Part shown: positions 26,092 to 33,684 of the stretch, piece by piece
Numbering within the stretch: the stretch's first letter is position 1
Layout: every line of letters begins with the position of its first letter
DNA from: Actinomycetes bacterium
GTDB lineage: Bacteria; Actinomycetota; Thermoleophilia; Gaiellales; Gaiellaceae
Length of the DNA stretch: 59,270 nt
NCBI GenBank assembly: GCA_026708005.1
Contig: JAPOVR010000084.1
Location: 1-59,270 of the forward strand
Reading direction: 5' to 3'
Position numbers and translations under genes: made by a program
The notes under the pieces: generated by a model
The model's input: only the letters and a program-made list of their open reading frames with translations
The model's database searches: none
Told to the model about the DNA's origin: nothing

Positions 26092-28197
26092 GTGAGCTCC
26101 GTGCGCCCGTTCGCGGGCATCGAGCCCAGCCCGGCGTTTCCCGCGCCCCGAGCGATGCGATCGGCGGCGCTCGACGAAGGGGTTGCGACCCTGAGCCGGG
26201 TCGGCGGCAGGACCGCCGCTGGTCTGGCCCGGCTCGGGATCTCCACGATCCGCGACCTGCTCTACCACCGGCCTCGCCGATACGAGCTTCCCGCGCCTCG
26301 CGTCGCCATCGGCGACCTGCTCGTGGGGCAGGACGCGACGATCGAGGCCGAGGTGGTGAGCGCATCGATTCGGCGAACGCGCCGCCGGAACCTCTCGATC
26401 GTGGAAGGGCACGTCCGGGATGAGTCGGGCTCTGTCATGGCGTGGTGGTTCAACCAGGAGTGGCTCGCCGGGCGGCTCGTGCCGGGTGCGCGCGTGCTTC
26501 TGAGAGGTGCCGTTGAGCGCGGGAACTTCGTGGTACGCAACTACGATCTCCGGGGGGATGGCGGCCTTGAGGCGATTCTCCCCGTCTATCCGGCCAGCGA
26601 GGCAATCGCCTCCAAGCGTGTCCGTGAGCTCGTGCGTCGGGTTATCGGTCGGATCGCCGACCTCGGTGATCCTCTGCCCGCTGAGCTGCGGTCCCGGCTC
26701 CGGCTGCCGCTCAAGGCCGATGCCGTCGCCGCTCTCCACACGCCCAGGTCGATGGCGGAGGCCGAGCGCGCACGCCAAAGGCTCGCGCTCGAGGAGCTCG
26801 TCGTTCTCCAGCTTGGTCTCGGGTCGCGCGACGGTTCTGCAGGCGCGCTGGTAGCGCCCGCACTCGCCCCACCGGACGAGCTGGTGAGCCGCTACCGCGG
26901 AGCGTTGCCGTTCGAGCTGACCGATGCGCAGGAGCGCGCGATCCTGGAGATTGACCAGGATCTTGCCCTCGAGACGCCGATGGAGCGGCTGCTGCAGGGA
27001 GACGTTGGCTCGGGCAAGACCGTCGTTGCGCTCTACGCCCTTCTCCGGGCGGTCGAGAGCGGATACCAGGGCGTGCTGATGGCCCCGACGGAGACGCTCG
27101 CCGAGCAGCACTTTCTCACGGTTGAGCAGATCTGCGCGGAGCTCGGAGTCGCATGCGTCGTGCTGGCGGGCGGCGTGGCCAGGAAGAAGCAGCACGCCGC
27201 GCGACGGGCGCTCGCGAGCGGCGAGGCCGCGATCGCGGTCGGCACCCACGCGCTGATCCAGGAGAGCGTCGAGTTCCGCTCATTGGGTGTCGCCGTGATC
27301 GACGAGCAGCATCGCTTCGGCGTCGAAGAGCGGCGTGCCCTCGCCCCGGTCGGGGACGGCCATCCCCTTGAGCCGCACCGGCTGAGCATGACGGCAACCC
27401 CGATCCCGCGCACCCTGGCGCTCACGGTGTGGGGCGATCTGAGCGTCACCGAGATCGACACGCTGCCGGCCGGCCGCAGACCCATCATCACGAGATGGGT
27501 CACGCACGAGCGTTCCTCGGAGGCCTACCAGCGTCTGACGAGGCACCTCGGCGACGGCCGGCAGGCGTACATCGTCTGCCCGCTCGTCTCGCCGTCGGAG
27601 GCAATCGAGGCGCGGGCCGCCGAGGATGAGGCTGCGCGGCTTCGGGGGCAGGAGCTCCGCGACTTCGCCGTCGGGTGCCTCCACGGTCAGCTGCCAACAG
27701 GCCAGCGCCGTGCGGTGATGGCTGCGTTCGGCCGGGGCGAGCTCCAGGTGCTCGTGGCCACCACCGTGATCGAGGTCGGTGTTGATGTTCCGAACGCGAC
27801 GATCATGATCGTCCAGGAGGCCGATCGCTTTGGCCTCGCGCAGCTGCACCAGCTTCGTGGCCGGGTGGGCCGGGGTGCCGATCAGTCTTTCTGCCTGCTC
27901 GTCTCGCGCCCGAAGGAGGAGCTCACGGACGCTGCGTGCGAGCGTCTCCAGGCGCTCGTCGACTCGGATGACGGCTTCGCCCTCGCCGAGGTTGACCTTG
28001 AGCTTCGTGGGGAAGGACAGCTGCTCGGGACGCGCCAGACGGGCCTCTCGGACCTACGGTTCACGCGGCTGCGCTCCGATGGAGACCTGCTCGAGGAGGC
28101 GCTGGAGATCGCACGCTCGTTGGACGTCGGCGACGGGCCGCTCGCCGACGAGGTCGCACGGATGTTCGGTGATGAGGATCATCGCGGGATCGCATAA
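26092..28197 (+). CDS. recG: ATP-dependent DNA helicase RecG
   Basis: Branch-migration helicase that remodels stalled forks and Holliday junctions. The N-terminal wedge domain contains [15 protein letters not shown]-like and YHRPRRYE motifs, then an OB-fold. The helicase core has Walker [16 protein letters not shown] near residue 302 and Walker [12 protein letters not shown] near 403. [38 protein letters not shown] and [11 protein letters not shown] follow. The length of 701 residues is normal. The 3' end overlaps rsmD by 26 nt. Confidence 0.95.
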   Translation: MSSVRPFAGIEPSPAFPAPRAMRSAALDEGVATLSRVGGRTAAGLARLGISTIRDLLYHRPRRYELPAPRVAIGDLLVGQDATIEAEVVSASIRRTRRRNLSIVEGHVRDESGSVMAWWFNQEWLAGRLVPGARVLLRGAVERGNFVVRNYDLRGDGGLEAILPVYPASEAIASKRVRELVRRVIGRIADLGDPLPAELRSRLRLPLKADAVAALHTPRSMAEAERARQRLALEELVVLQLGLGSRDGSAGALVAPALAPPDELVSRYRGALPFELTDAQERAILEIDQDLALETPMERLLQGDVGSGKTVVALYALLRAVESGYQGVLMAPTETLAEQHFLTVEQICAELGVACVVLAGGVARKKQHAARRALASGEAAIAVGTHALIQESVEFRSLGVAVIDEQHRFGVEERRALAPVGDGHPLEPHRLSMTATPIPRTLALTVWGDLSVTEIDTLPAGRRPIITRWVTHERSSEAYQRLTRHLGDGRQAYIVCPLVSPSEAIEARAAEDEAARLRGQELRDFAVGCLHGQLPTGQRRAVMAAFGRGELQVLVATTVIEVGVDVPNATIMIVQEADRFGLAQLHQLRGRVGRGADQSFCLLVSRPKEELTDAACERLQALVDSDDGFALAEVDLELRGEGQLLGTRQTGLSDLRFTRLRSDGDLLEEALEIARSLDVGDGPLADEVARMFGDEDHRGIA

Positions 28198-28720
28198 GGG
28201 AGCGGCGATCCGCGCACCCTCGGGGCGGGATACCCGCCCCACCCCCGATCGTGTGCGTGAGGCGATCTTCAACCTCGTCGGGCCGGTCGATGGGATGCGC
28301 GTGCTCGACCTCTTCGCGGGGTCCGGTGCCATGGGCCTCGAGGCGCTCTCTCGCGGTGCTGCCCGCGCGGTGCTGGTCGATCACGATGCGCGCGCGTGCG
28401 CCACTGTCAGGCAGAACCTCGAGAAGCTCGGCATGGGCGGCGCGGAGGTTGTCCGATCGGACGCTCTACGGTACCTCGATGCCGATGTGCGACGCTGCGC
28501 GCGTTACGATCTGATCGTGATCGATCCCCCGTATCGTCTGCTTCCGGCGATCCTAGACCGCCTCGGCAACGCGCTGCCCCGAGCTCTTGCTCCAGGAGGG
28601 CGCGTCATCGTGGAGACAGCGCGAGATCTCGAGCCAGCGCTCTCGCTACCCATGTCGACATCGCGCTGTTACGGATCGACGCGGGTGACGGTCTTCGAGG
28701 CTCCCGTGGACCATGAGTAA
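28172..28720 (+). CDS. rsmD: 16S rRNA (guanine-N2-966) methyltransferase
   Basis: Methylates G966 of 16S rRNA. The starting [18 protein letters not shown] and TRPTPDRVREAIFNLVG are typical of RsmD. AdoMet motif I is VLDLFAGSGAMGLEALSRGA, and the catalytic motif IV is DLIVIDPPYRL. ATG 28172 lies inside the end of recG (26-nt overlap). The product has 182 residues, and the gene is followed with an 8-nt overlap by coaD, the standard rsmD-coaD pair. Confidence 0.93.
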   Translation: MRIIAGSHKGAAIRAPSGRDTRPTPDRVREAIFNLVGPVDGMRVLDLFAGSGAMGLEALSRGAARAVLVDHDARACATVRQNLEKLGMGGAEVVRSDALRYLDADVRRCARYDLIVIDPPYRLLPAILDRLGNALPRALAPGGRVIVETARDLEPALSLPMSTSRCYGSTRVTVFEAPVDHE

Positions 28721-29252
28721 CGGTCAGCCGCTAACGGCCATCTGCCCCGGCAGTTACGACCCTGTCACGAACGGCCATCTCGACATCATCCGCCGTTCGG
28801 CTCGTATCTTCGACCGGGTGGTCGTGGCCGTGATACGGGAGCCTCGCCACAAGCAGCCGCTCTTCAGCGTCGAGGATCGCGTCTCCTTCATCGCGGAGGC
28901 CGTTGCCGAGCTACCGAACGTCGGTGTCGAGGTCTTTGCCGAGCTCGTTGTCGACTTCGCACGGCGTTTTGGCGCGCGCACCATGGTCAAGGGGCTGCGG
29001 GCTATCTCAGATTTCGAGTGGGAGTTCCAGATGCACCACCTGAACCGTAAGCTCGCCCCTGAGATCGAGACGCTCTACCTGATGGCGAGCCCGCAGTACA
29101 GCTTCCTCTCCTCGAGCGGCGTGAAGGAGATCGCATCGTTCGGCGGCGGCGCCGATGTGCTCGTCGACCTCGTCCCGCCATCGGTTGCAGAGCGCTTCGT
29201 ACAGCTCTATCCGGTGCCCCGTCCCGGAGCCCCCGTCAGCCCTGAGGAGTGA
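28713..29252 (+). CDS. coaD: phosphopantetheine adenylyltransferase
   Basis: Adds AMP to 4'-phosphopantetheine in coenzyme A synthesis. The T/HxGH motif is in CPGSYDPVTNGHLDIIRRSA, and the FARRFGARTMVKGLRAISDFEWEFQMHHLNR block and the SSSGVKEIASFGG C-terminal motif (ISSSxVRE type) are present. The length is 179 residues. It overlaps the end of rsmD by 8 nt. Confidence 0.94.
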   Translation: MSNGQPLTAICPGSYDPVTNGHLDIIRRSARIFDRVVVAVIREPRHKQPLFSVEDRVSFIAEAVAELPNVGVEVFAELVVDFARRFGARTMVKGLRAISDFEWEFQMHHLNRKLAPEIETLYLMASPQYSFLSSSGVKEIASFGGGADVLVDLVPPSVAERFVQLYPVPRPGAPVSPEE

Positions 29253-29271
29253 AGGCGTATCCCCTGGTTAC

Positions 29272-29277
29272 TACACT
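29272..29277 (+). promoter_or_regulatory. -10 box of the SepIVA-like gene (leaderless)
   Basis: TACACT, 9 nt before GTG 29287. Confidence 0.5.
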
Positions 29278-29286
29278 GGAGCTGAC

Positions 29287-29763
29287 GTGGACGTTCTCGT
29301 ACTGATCGACAAGCTCGACGATGTCGTACACAGCGCCAAGGCTGTTCCGCTCACCGATCAGGTGCGCATCGACCGCGAGGAGATCTACGACATCCTCGAC
29401 CAGATGAGGGCCACGATTCCCGAGGAGATCAAGCAGGCGCGCTGGATCGTCAAGGAACGCCAGGAGATGCTGGCCGAGGCGAGGCGCGAAGGCGACCGCA
29501 TCCTCGGCGAGGCACGTGAACAGGCCATGCGAGAGGCGTCGCAGACGGAGATCGTGAAGCTCGCCGAGCGCCAGGCCGACGAGATCATCGACGAGGCGCG
29601 CCGTCAGGCGCGCGAGACGCGCCTCGAGATGGAGGACTGGGCCGATTCGATCCTCTCGACGCTCGAGGTAAACCTCGAGAAGTTCCTCGGCGCGGTCAGA
29701 CGCGGACGCGAGCGGCTCCACGAGCGCTCCCAGGAGTCCGTGATGGCCACCTACGACGAGTAG
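29287..29763 (+). CDS. SepIVA/DivIVA-like coiled-coil protein
   Basis: The 158-residue protein begins with a short globular segment (VDVLVLIDKLDDVVHSAKAVPLT, then VRIDREEIYDILDQMRATIPEEIKQARWI). It continues as a long charged helix with repeated EAR and EAREQA units (residues about 65-135) and ends in a basic tail. This layout and its place between coaD and yceD-rpmF match the mycobacterial septum factor SepIVA (Rv2927c locus). There a DivIVA-type protein sits next to the DUF177/yceD and rnc genes. I infer a role in septation or cell-wall growth. No enzyme motif is present. The GTG start is set by the TACACT box; upstream in-frame starts lie inside coaD. Confidence 0.65.
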   Translation: MDVLVLIDKLDDVVHSAKAVPLTDQVRIDREEIYDILDQMRATIPEEIKQARWIVKERQEMLAEARREGDRILGEAREQAMREASQTEIVKLAERQADEIIDEARRQARETRLEMEDWADSILSTLEVNLEKFLGAVRRGRERLHERSQESVMATYDE

Positions 29764-29821
29764 TGCGCGACCGCGCTCGCGGCCTCGCGCGGCCGCGGTG
29801 GTACGGTCGAGACGAGATTGC

Positions 29822-30370
29822 ATGGCCACACTTGACCTTCGTTCGATTCGCCTCCGTCCAGGCGAGCAGCTCGGCAAGGTGGTCGAGCTCCAGCTCGAGC
29901 CCGTGGAGCTCGGCGGGCAGCGCTACGTGCCGGATCCGGTACGGCCGCAGGCGCCGCTGACGATCACCCGCGCCACATCGGGCACGGTGTTCCGCCTCCG
30001 CTTCGGCGTTGCCTTGCGCGGCCCGTGCTTCCGGTGCCTGACCGACTCGGCCGCGCAGCTGACCGTCGACGGCACCGAGTACGAGGCGGCCGGCTCGGAC
30101 ACCTCCGAGGAGCTCCACACCGAGTACCTCGCCGACGACATCCTCGATCTCGGCGCCTGGGCCCGTGACGCGATCGTGCTGAGCCTGCCCGAGCAGATCC
30201 TGTGCCGGGAGGAGTGCTCGGGTCTCTGCGGCCGCTGCGGCGCAGACCTCAACGTCTCGGCGTGCACCTGCGGTCCTCCAGACCCCGATCCTCGCTGGCA
30301 GCAGCTCGAGGCTCTCAAGGAGCAACTCGATGCACCGGGGGCCAGCCGCGAGCCCGACCCCTCCAGGTGA
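29822..30370 (+). CDS. yceD: YceD/DUF177 family protein
   Basis: Conserved small protein nearly always encoded just upstream of rpmF, thought to be linked to 23S rRNA or L32 metabolism. The family features are visible: [18 protein letters not shown]-terminus, a CFRCL motif in [41 protein letters not shown] and the C-terminal [17 protein letters not shown] Cys cluster. ATG 29822 (MATLDLRSI) is preferred to a GTG at 29798. Length 182 residues; rpmF follows after 106 bp with its own promoter. Confidence 0.85.
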   Translation: MATLDLRSIRLRPGEQLGKVVELQLEPVELGGQRYVPDPVRPQAPLTITRATSGTVFRLRFGVALRGPCFRCLTDSAAQLTVDGTEYEAAGSDTSEELHTEYLADDILDLGAWARDAIVLSLPEQILCREECSGLCGRCGADLNVSACTCGPPDPDPRWQQLEALKEQLDAPGASREPDPSR

Positions 30371-30461
30371 ATCGATCCCGGTTGAGGGTGACGGCGCACC
30401 CGGGCCTCCAGCGGCTCCGTGGAGCCGCGTCTGCGCCTCTGGAGGCGCGAGAAAGTCGAGG

Positions 30462-30467
30462 TATACT
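30462..30467 (+). promoter_or_regulatory. -10 box of rpmF (leaderless)
   Basis: TATACT, 9 nt before GTG 30477; the best -10 match in this part of the window. Confidence 0.6.
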
Positions 30468-30476
30468 CGCTGGCCG

Positions 30477-30668
30477 GTGGCAGTTCCGAAGCGAAAGACC
30501 TCCAAGTCCCGTCGCGACAAGCGCCGGGCGCAGACACACCGCATCCGTGCACAGGCGATCGTCGAGTGCGCGCGGTGCGGCCGCCCGACCCGTCCGCACC
30601 ACGTGTGTCCCAGCTGTGGAACCTACCGGGGTCGCGAGGTCCAGCCACTCGAGCTTCCACCGCCGTAG
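30477..30668 (+). CDS. rpmF: 50S ribosomal protein L32
   Basis: Zinc-type L32 of 63 residues. The N-terminal [19 protein letters not shown] is diagnostic; the two Cys pairs are in [29 protein letters not shown] 30477 gives the conserved AVPKRK start, and a much longer in-frame ORF upstream is an artefact. plsX starts 6 bp after the stop, as in most bacteria. Confidence 0.95.
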   Translation: MAVPKRKTSKSRRDKRRAQTHRIRAQAIVECARCGRPTRPHHVCPSCGTYRGREVQPLELPPP

Positions 30669-30674
30669 GTCGGG

Positions 30675-31676
30675 ATGGCACGAGTCCGCGTTGCCGTCGA
30701 CGCGATGGGAGGAGATCGTGCGCCTGAGGCGATCGTCGAGGGCTCCCGCACCGTAGCCTCGTCGGCCGTCATGCCGACGCTGTTCGGCCCGAGCGATCTG
30801 CTGGCTGCTTCCTCCAGCGGCCTGGCCGTCCGACACGCTCCGTTGGTTGTCGGCATGGAGGAGAAGCCGGCGGACGTCGCTCGTGAGAAGCGCGAGAGCT
30901 CGCTGTTCGCCGCGTGTCGAGCGGTCGGCGAAGGCGAGGCTGACGTCGCCGTCTCGGCAGGGAACACCGGGGCCATGCTGGTTGCGGCACTTCTCGAGAT
31001 CGGGCGCCTTCCCGGTGTGCTTCGGCCCGCCATCGCGGTTCCCATTCCGGGCCGCCAAGGTCCGTCGGTCCTGATCGATGCCGGAGCGAATGCCGATGCT
31101 CGTCCTGAGCAACTTGTGCAGTTCGCGCATATGGGAGCGATCTTCGCGGAGGAGGTCGTCGGGCTCGTGGAGCCCACGGTTGGGCTCCTCTCCATCGGCG
31201 AGGAACCCGAGAAAGGCAACAGGCTGACGCAGGAAGCCCATGCGCTCCTGGCTGTCGAGGACGCGCTGAACTTCGTGGGGAACGTGGAGAGCCGGCTCAT
31301 CCTGGAGCGAGCCGCCGACGTCGTTGTGACCGACGGCTTCGTCGGCAACATGGCCCTGAAGATGCTCGAGGGGACGATCCGCACGACGCTCGAGCTGATC
31401 CGTGACGAGATCGTCTCGACGCGGCGTGGCAGGCTCGGTGGCCTGCTAATCCGCCCGGCCGCGCGCCGGCTGAGAACGCGATTCGACCCCGAGGTTCACG
31501 GAGGGGCGTACCTGCTCGGTCTCAACGGCCTCGTCGTGATCGCGCACGGCAACTCGACCGACCGGGCGTTTGCGAACGCCATCAGCCTCGGTGTCCGCGG
31601 CGTGCAGGCCGGCGTGTCCGAGCGGGTCTCAGACCGTCTGCCGGCGACGGTCGCTCCTTCCGTCAGTTCGGCCTAG
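30675..31676 (+). CDS. plsX: phosphate acyltransferase PlsX
   Basis: Converts acyl-ACP to acyl-phosphate, the first step of PlsX/PlsY phospholipid synthesis. The protein has 333 residues, with the conserved VAVDAMGGDRAPEAIVEG start, VSAGNTGAMLVAALLEIGRLPGV, LIDAGANADARPEQLVQFA, GLLSIGEEPEKGN and DVVVTDGFVGNMALKMLEG. It follows rpmF by 6 bp. The acyl carrier gene acpP lies 920 bp downstream. Confidence 0.94.
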   Translation: MARVRVAVDAMGGDRAPEAIVEGSRTVASSAVMPTLFGPSDLLAASSSGLAVRHAPLVVGMEEKPADVAREKRESSLFAACRAVGEGEADVAVSAGNTGAMLVAALLEIGRLPGVLRPAIAVPIPGRQGPSVLIDAGANADARPEQLVQFAHMGAIFAEEVVGLVEPTVGLLSIGEEPEKGNRLTQEAHALLAVEDALNFVGNVESRLILERAADVVVTDGFVGNMALKMLEGTIRTTLELIRDEIVSTRRGRLGGLLIRPAARRLRTRFDPEVHGGAYLLGLNGLVVIAHGNSTDRAFANAISLGVRGVQAGVSERVSDRLPATVAPSVSSA

Positions 31677-32596
31677 ACCCCTGGCGCGCCGTTCGGGCAA
31701 GGTCGCCTCGGAGGTTGAGGCCCGGGGTCGCCGGCCCGAGAGGGCTCGGCAGGGCCGCAGGGTGAGGCGGAGCCAGCGATGGGCAACCGCGAGGGTTGAC
31801 CCGCCGTCGGGCGTGGCCGCCCATCCCGGCCGGGCGGCAAGGCCGAGCCCGACCGCCCACCAAAGTCGGCGCAGTGTCGTGATGTTTCTGTGGCAGAGCT
31901 TGCGAAAGCCGTGCGTCTTTCTGAGCTACCCCCACCCGGGTGGTGGGTGGGGGGCGGGTTGCCCTTGAGGGAGCCCCGGGGGGGAGGGGGAGGCCCGGCG
32001 GCCCCACGCCGGCTGGGCCAGCGGCCTCCTCGTCCGACTCGGCCAGCCGACCCGGTGGCTCCCCACGCTGGTTGCGCCAGCGTCCCGGGCAGGGGCGCAT
32101 CGCAGCGGCTCGAGCGGCGGAGCGCCTCACAGCGTCCGGGGCGGGGGCGTCGCAGCCGCCAGCCTGCTGTGCCTCGCTTGGCCCAGCAGCTCTGGCTCGC
32201 CCTCGTGACGCTGGATCGGCCTGACCGTCGTGTTGGTGGGGCGGCCTGGTCACCCGATGCCCACTCGTCTTGAGGTCGCGCCCGGGCCGCCGGGCGGCTC
32301 GAGGGCCGGCGATGGACACCGGCCGGATGCTGCGGGCGTCCTGAGGTTGCGATGCGGCTGTCGGGCGGCTCGACCCCGCCCGCCACAGCGCCGACGTAGC
32401 GCTTGCTGGCCATCAAACTGCCACTACGGCAGCGGCCCGCCCTCCCAGTGAGAACGATCCGGCCAATCCCTCCAACGAGCGGAGCAGCCATCGGGTGAGG
32501 AGGCCTTCCATGCCCGGCGCTCGCGTGGTAGCATCCGGCGGCCCGGTGGCGAGAGCGCACGTGACACAGAGACCTTAAGCAGCACGAAAGGCGACA
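31677..32596. other. gene-free 920-bp intergenic region
   Basis: No convincing coding sequence is seen between plsX and acpP on either strand. It contains a CAACC/GGTTG mini-hairpin (31784-31797), the repeat copy B (31864-31960) and, at the right end, the acpP leader. In many relatives plsX and acpP are close together or separated by fab genes, so this is an unusually long gap. Confidence 0.6.
31864..31960 (+). repeat. dispersed intergenic repeat, copy B
   Basis: About 95 bp align with copies A and C: TCGGCGCAG, TGTGGCAGA, GTGCGTCTT, then GAGCTACC followed by CCCACCCGGGTGGTGGGTGG. The palindrome CCACCCGGGTGG is perfect here. The right arm present in A and C (TAGGTAGGCACGGCG...) is missing. 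Like C, it is preceded about 70-80 bp upstream by GGGCAACCGC and GGGTTG (31781-31798 here, 58303-58320 in C). Confidence 0.6.
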
Positions 32597-32842
32597 ATGG
32601 CAAGTTCGCGCGAGGAAATCTTCGATCGAGTAAAAGAGGTGCTCGTCGAGCAGCTCGGCGTTGATGGCGCCGATGTCTCGGATGACGCTTCCTTCCAGGA
32701 GGATCTCGACGCCGACTCGCTCGACCTCGTTGAGCTGATCATGGAGCTCGAGGATCAGTTCGCAGTGAAGATCTCCGACGAAGACGCTCAGGGCATCCAG
32801 ACCGTCGGGCAGGCTGTCGACTACATCCAGCAGAACCAGTAG
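32597..32842 (+). CDS. acpP: acyl carrier protein
   Basis: Carries the growing fatty acid on phosphopantetheine. 81 residues, strongly acidic, with the attachment Ser at position 41 in [24 protein letters not shown] 32597 is preceded by a GAAAGGCGAC ribosome-binding site, so this mRNA has a leader, unlike many others here. The next frame, rnc, begins at or in the stop codon. Confidence 0.95.
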   Translation: MASSREEIFDRVKEVLVEQLGVDGADVSDDASFQEDLDADSLDLVELIMELEDQFAVKISDEDAQGIQTVGQAVDYIQQNQ

Positions 32843-33527
32843 CTCGGAGACCGCGACGGCCGGCGCTGCGCTCGTCCGGCTCATCGAAGCGCTGCCCGAC
32901 GAGCTGCGGGAGCGCGTTTTCACGCACGCCTCGTGGGCCGAGGATCGGCGTCGCTCGTACGAGCGGCTTGAGTTCCTGGGCGACAGCGTGCTCGGCCTTG
33001 CGATCGCCCAGGAGATCTTCGAGCGCTTCCCGGATGAGGATGAGGGGCGCCTCGCGAAGGTCCGAGCCCACGTCGTGAGTCGGCACAGCTGTGCCGAGGT
33101 CGGTGACCAGCTTGGGCTCGGACACCACCTCGCCTCGAGGGCTGGGTCGATCCCGTCCGAGGAGATTGCGCGCCTGTCCGAGAACCGCAACGTCCTGGCG
33201 GCTGTCGTCGAGGCGGCGCTTGGCGCCCTCTACCTCGTGCACGGCTTCGAGGCCACGAGATCGGCTGTCGTCGAGGCGTTCGGCCCGCAGATCAACTATG
33301 CGTTGAACGAGCACGTCGACTACAAGACGGAGCTCCAAGAGGAGCTCGCCCGGCTTTCACAGGACGTGCAGTACACGGTCGTGGCGGCCGAGGGTCCGTC
33401 GCATGATCGGCGCTTTACCTGCGCGGCGCTCGTCGACGGCGAGGAGTACGGCGTCGGCCAGGGCGCCTCGAAGAAGGCTGCCGAGCAGGTGGCAGCCCGA
33501 GAGGCGCTGGCCCGGCTCGATCGCTGA
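32841..33527 (+). CDS. rnc: ribonuclease III, start codon not found
   Basis: Cleaves double-stranded RNA in rRNA and mRNA processing. The signature YERLEFLGDSVLGLAIAQEIFERFP and the C-terminal dsRBD (DYKTELQEELARL ... GASKKAAEQVAAREALARL) are clear, and homology extends upstream through ALVRLIEALPDELRERVFTHASWAEDRR. But this frame has no ATG, GTG or TTG between a stop at 32766 and GTG 32988, which lies inside the catalytic motif. One extra G at 32840-32841 would recreate a GTGA overlap with acpP and a GTG start. Otherwise a rare start (CTG 32814 or ATC 32883) is used. The second acidic site reads LAAVVEAA where the family usually has LAD..EA. Confidence 0.8.
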   Translation, partial: SSETATAGAALVRLIEALPDELRERVFTHASWAEDRRRSYERLEFLGDSVLGLAIAQEIFERFPDEDEGRLAKVRAHVVSRHSCAEVGDQLGLGHHLASRAGSIPSEEIARLSENRNVLAAVVEAALGALYLVHGFEATRSAVVEAFGPQINYALNEHVDYKTELQEELARLSQDVQYTVVAAEGPSHDRRFTCAALVDGEEYGVGQGASKKAAEQVAAREALARLDR

Positions 33528-33684
33528 TCGGTCGCTCAGCTCGTGGCAGCGAGCGCCGGGGCTGCTGCAAGCACGTCCCGCTCGTGCGCACGAGGGGTCG
33601 TGCGGCGTCGGGCTGCTGCGCGTAGGCGCGGGACCGTCACTGCTGCCGCATAGTGGCCGAGGTGATTGTCAGACTTACCGGGAG

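Noticed and set aside
33403-33684. N-terminal extension of SMC from GTG 33403
   Set aside because: The extra residues overlap rnc and have the codon pattern of a shadow frame; the conserved SMC N-terminus begins at 33685.
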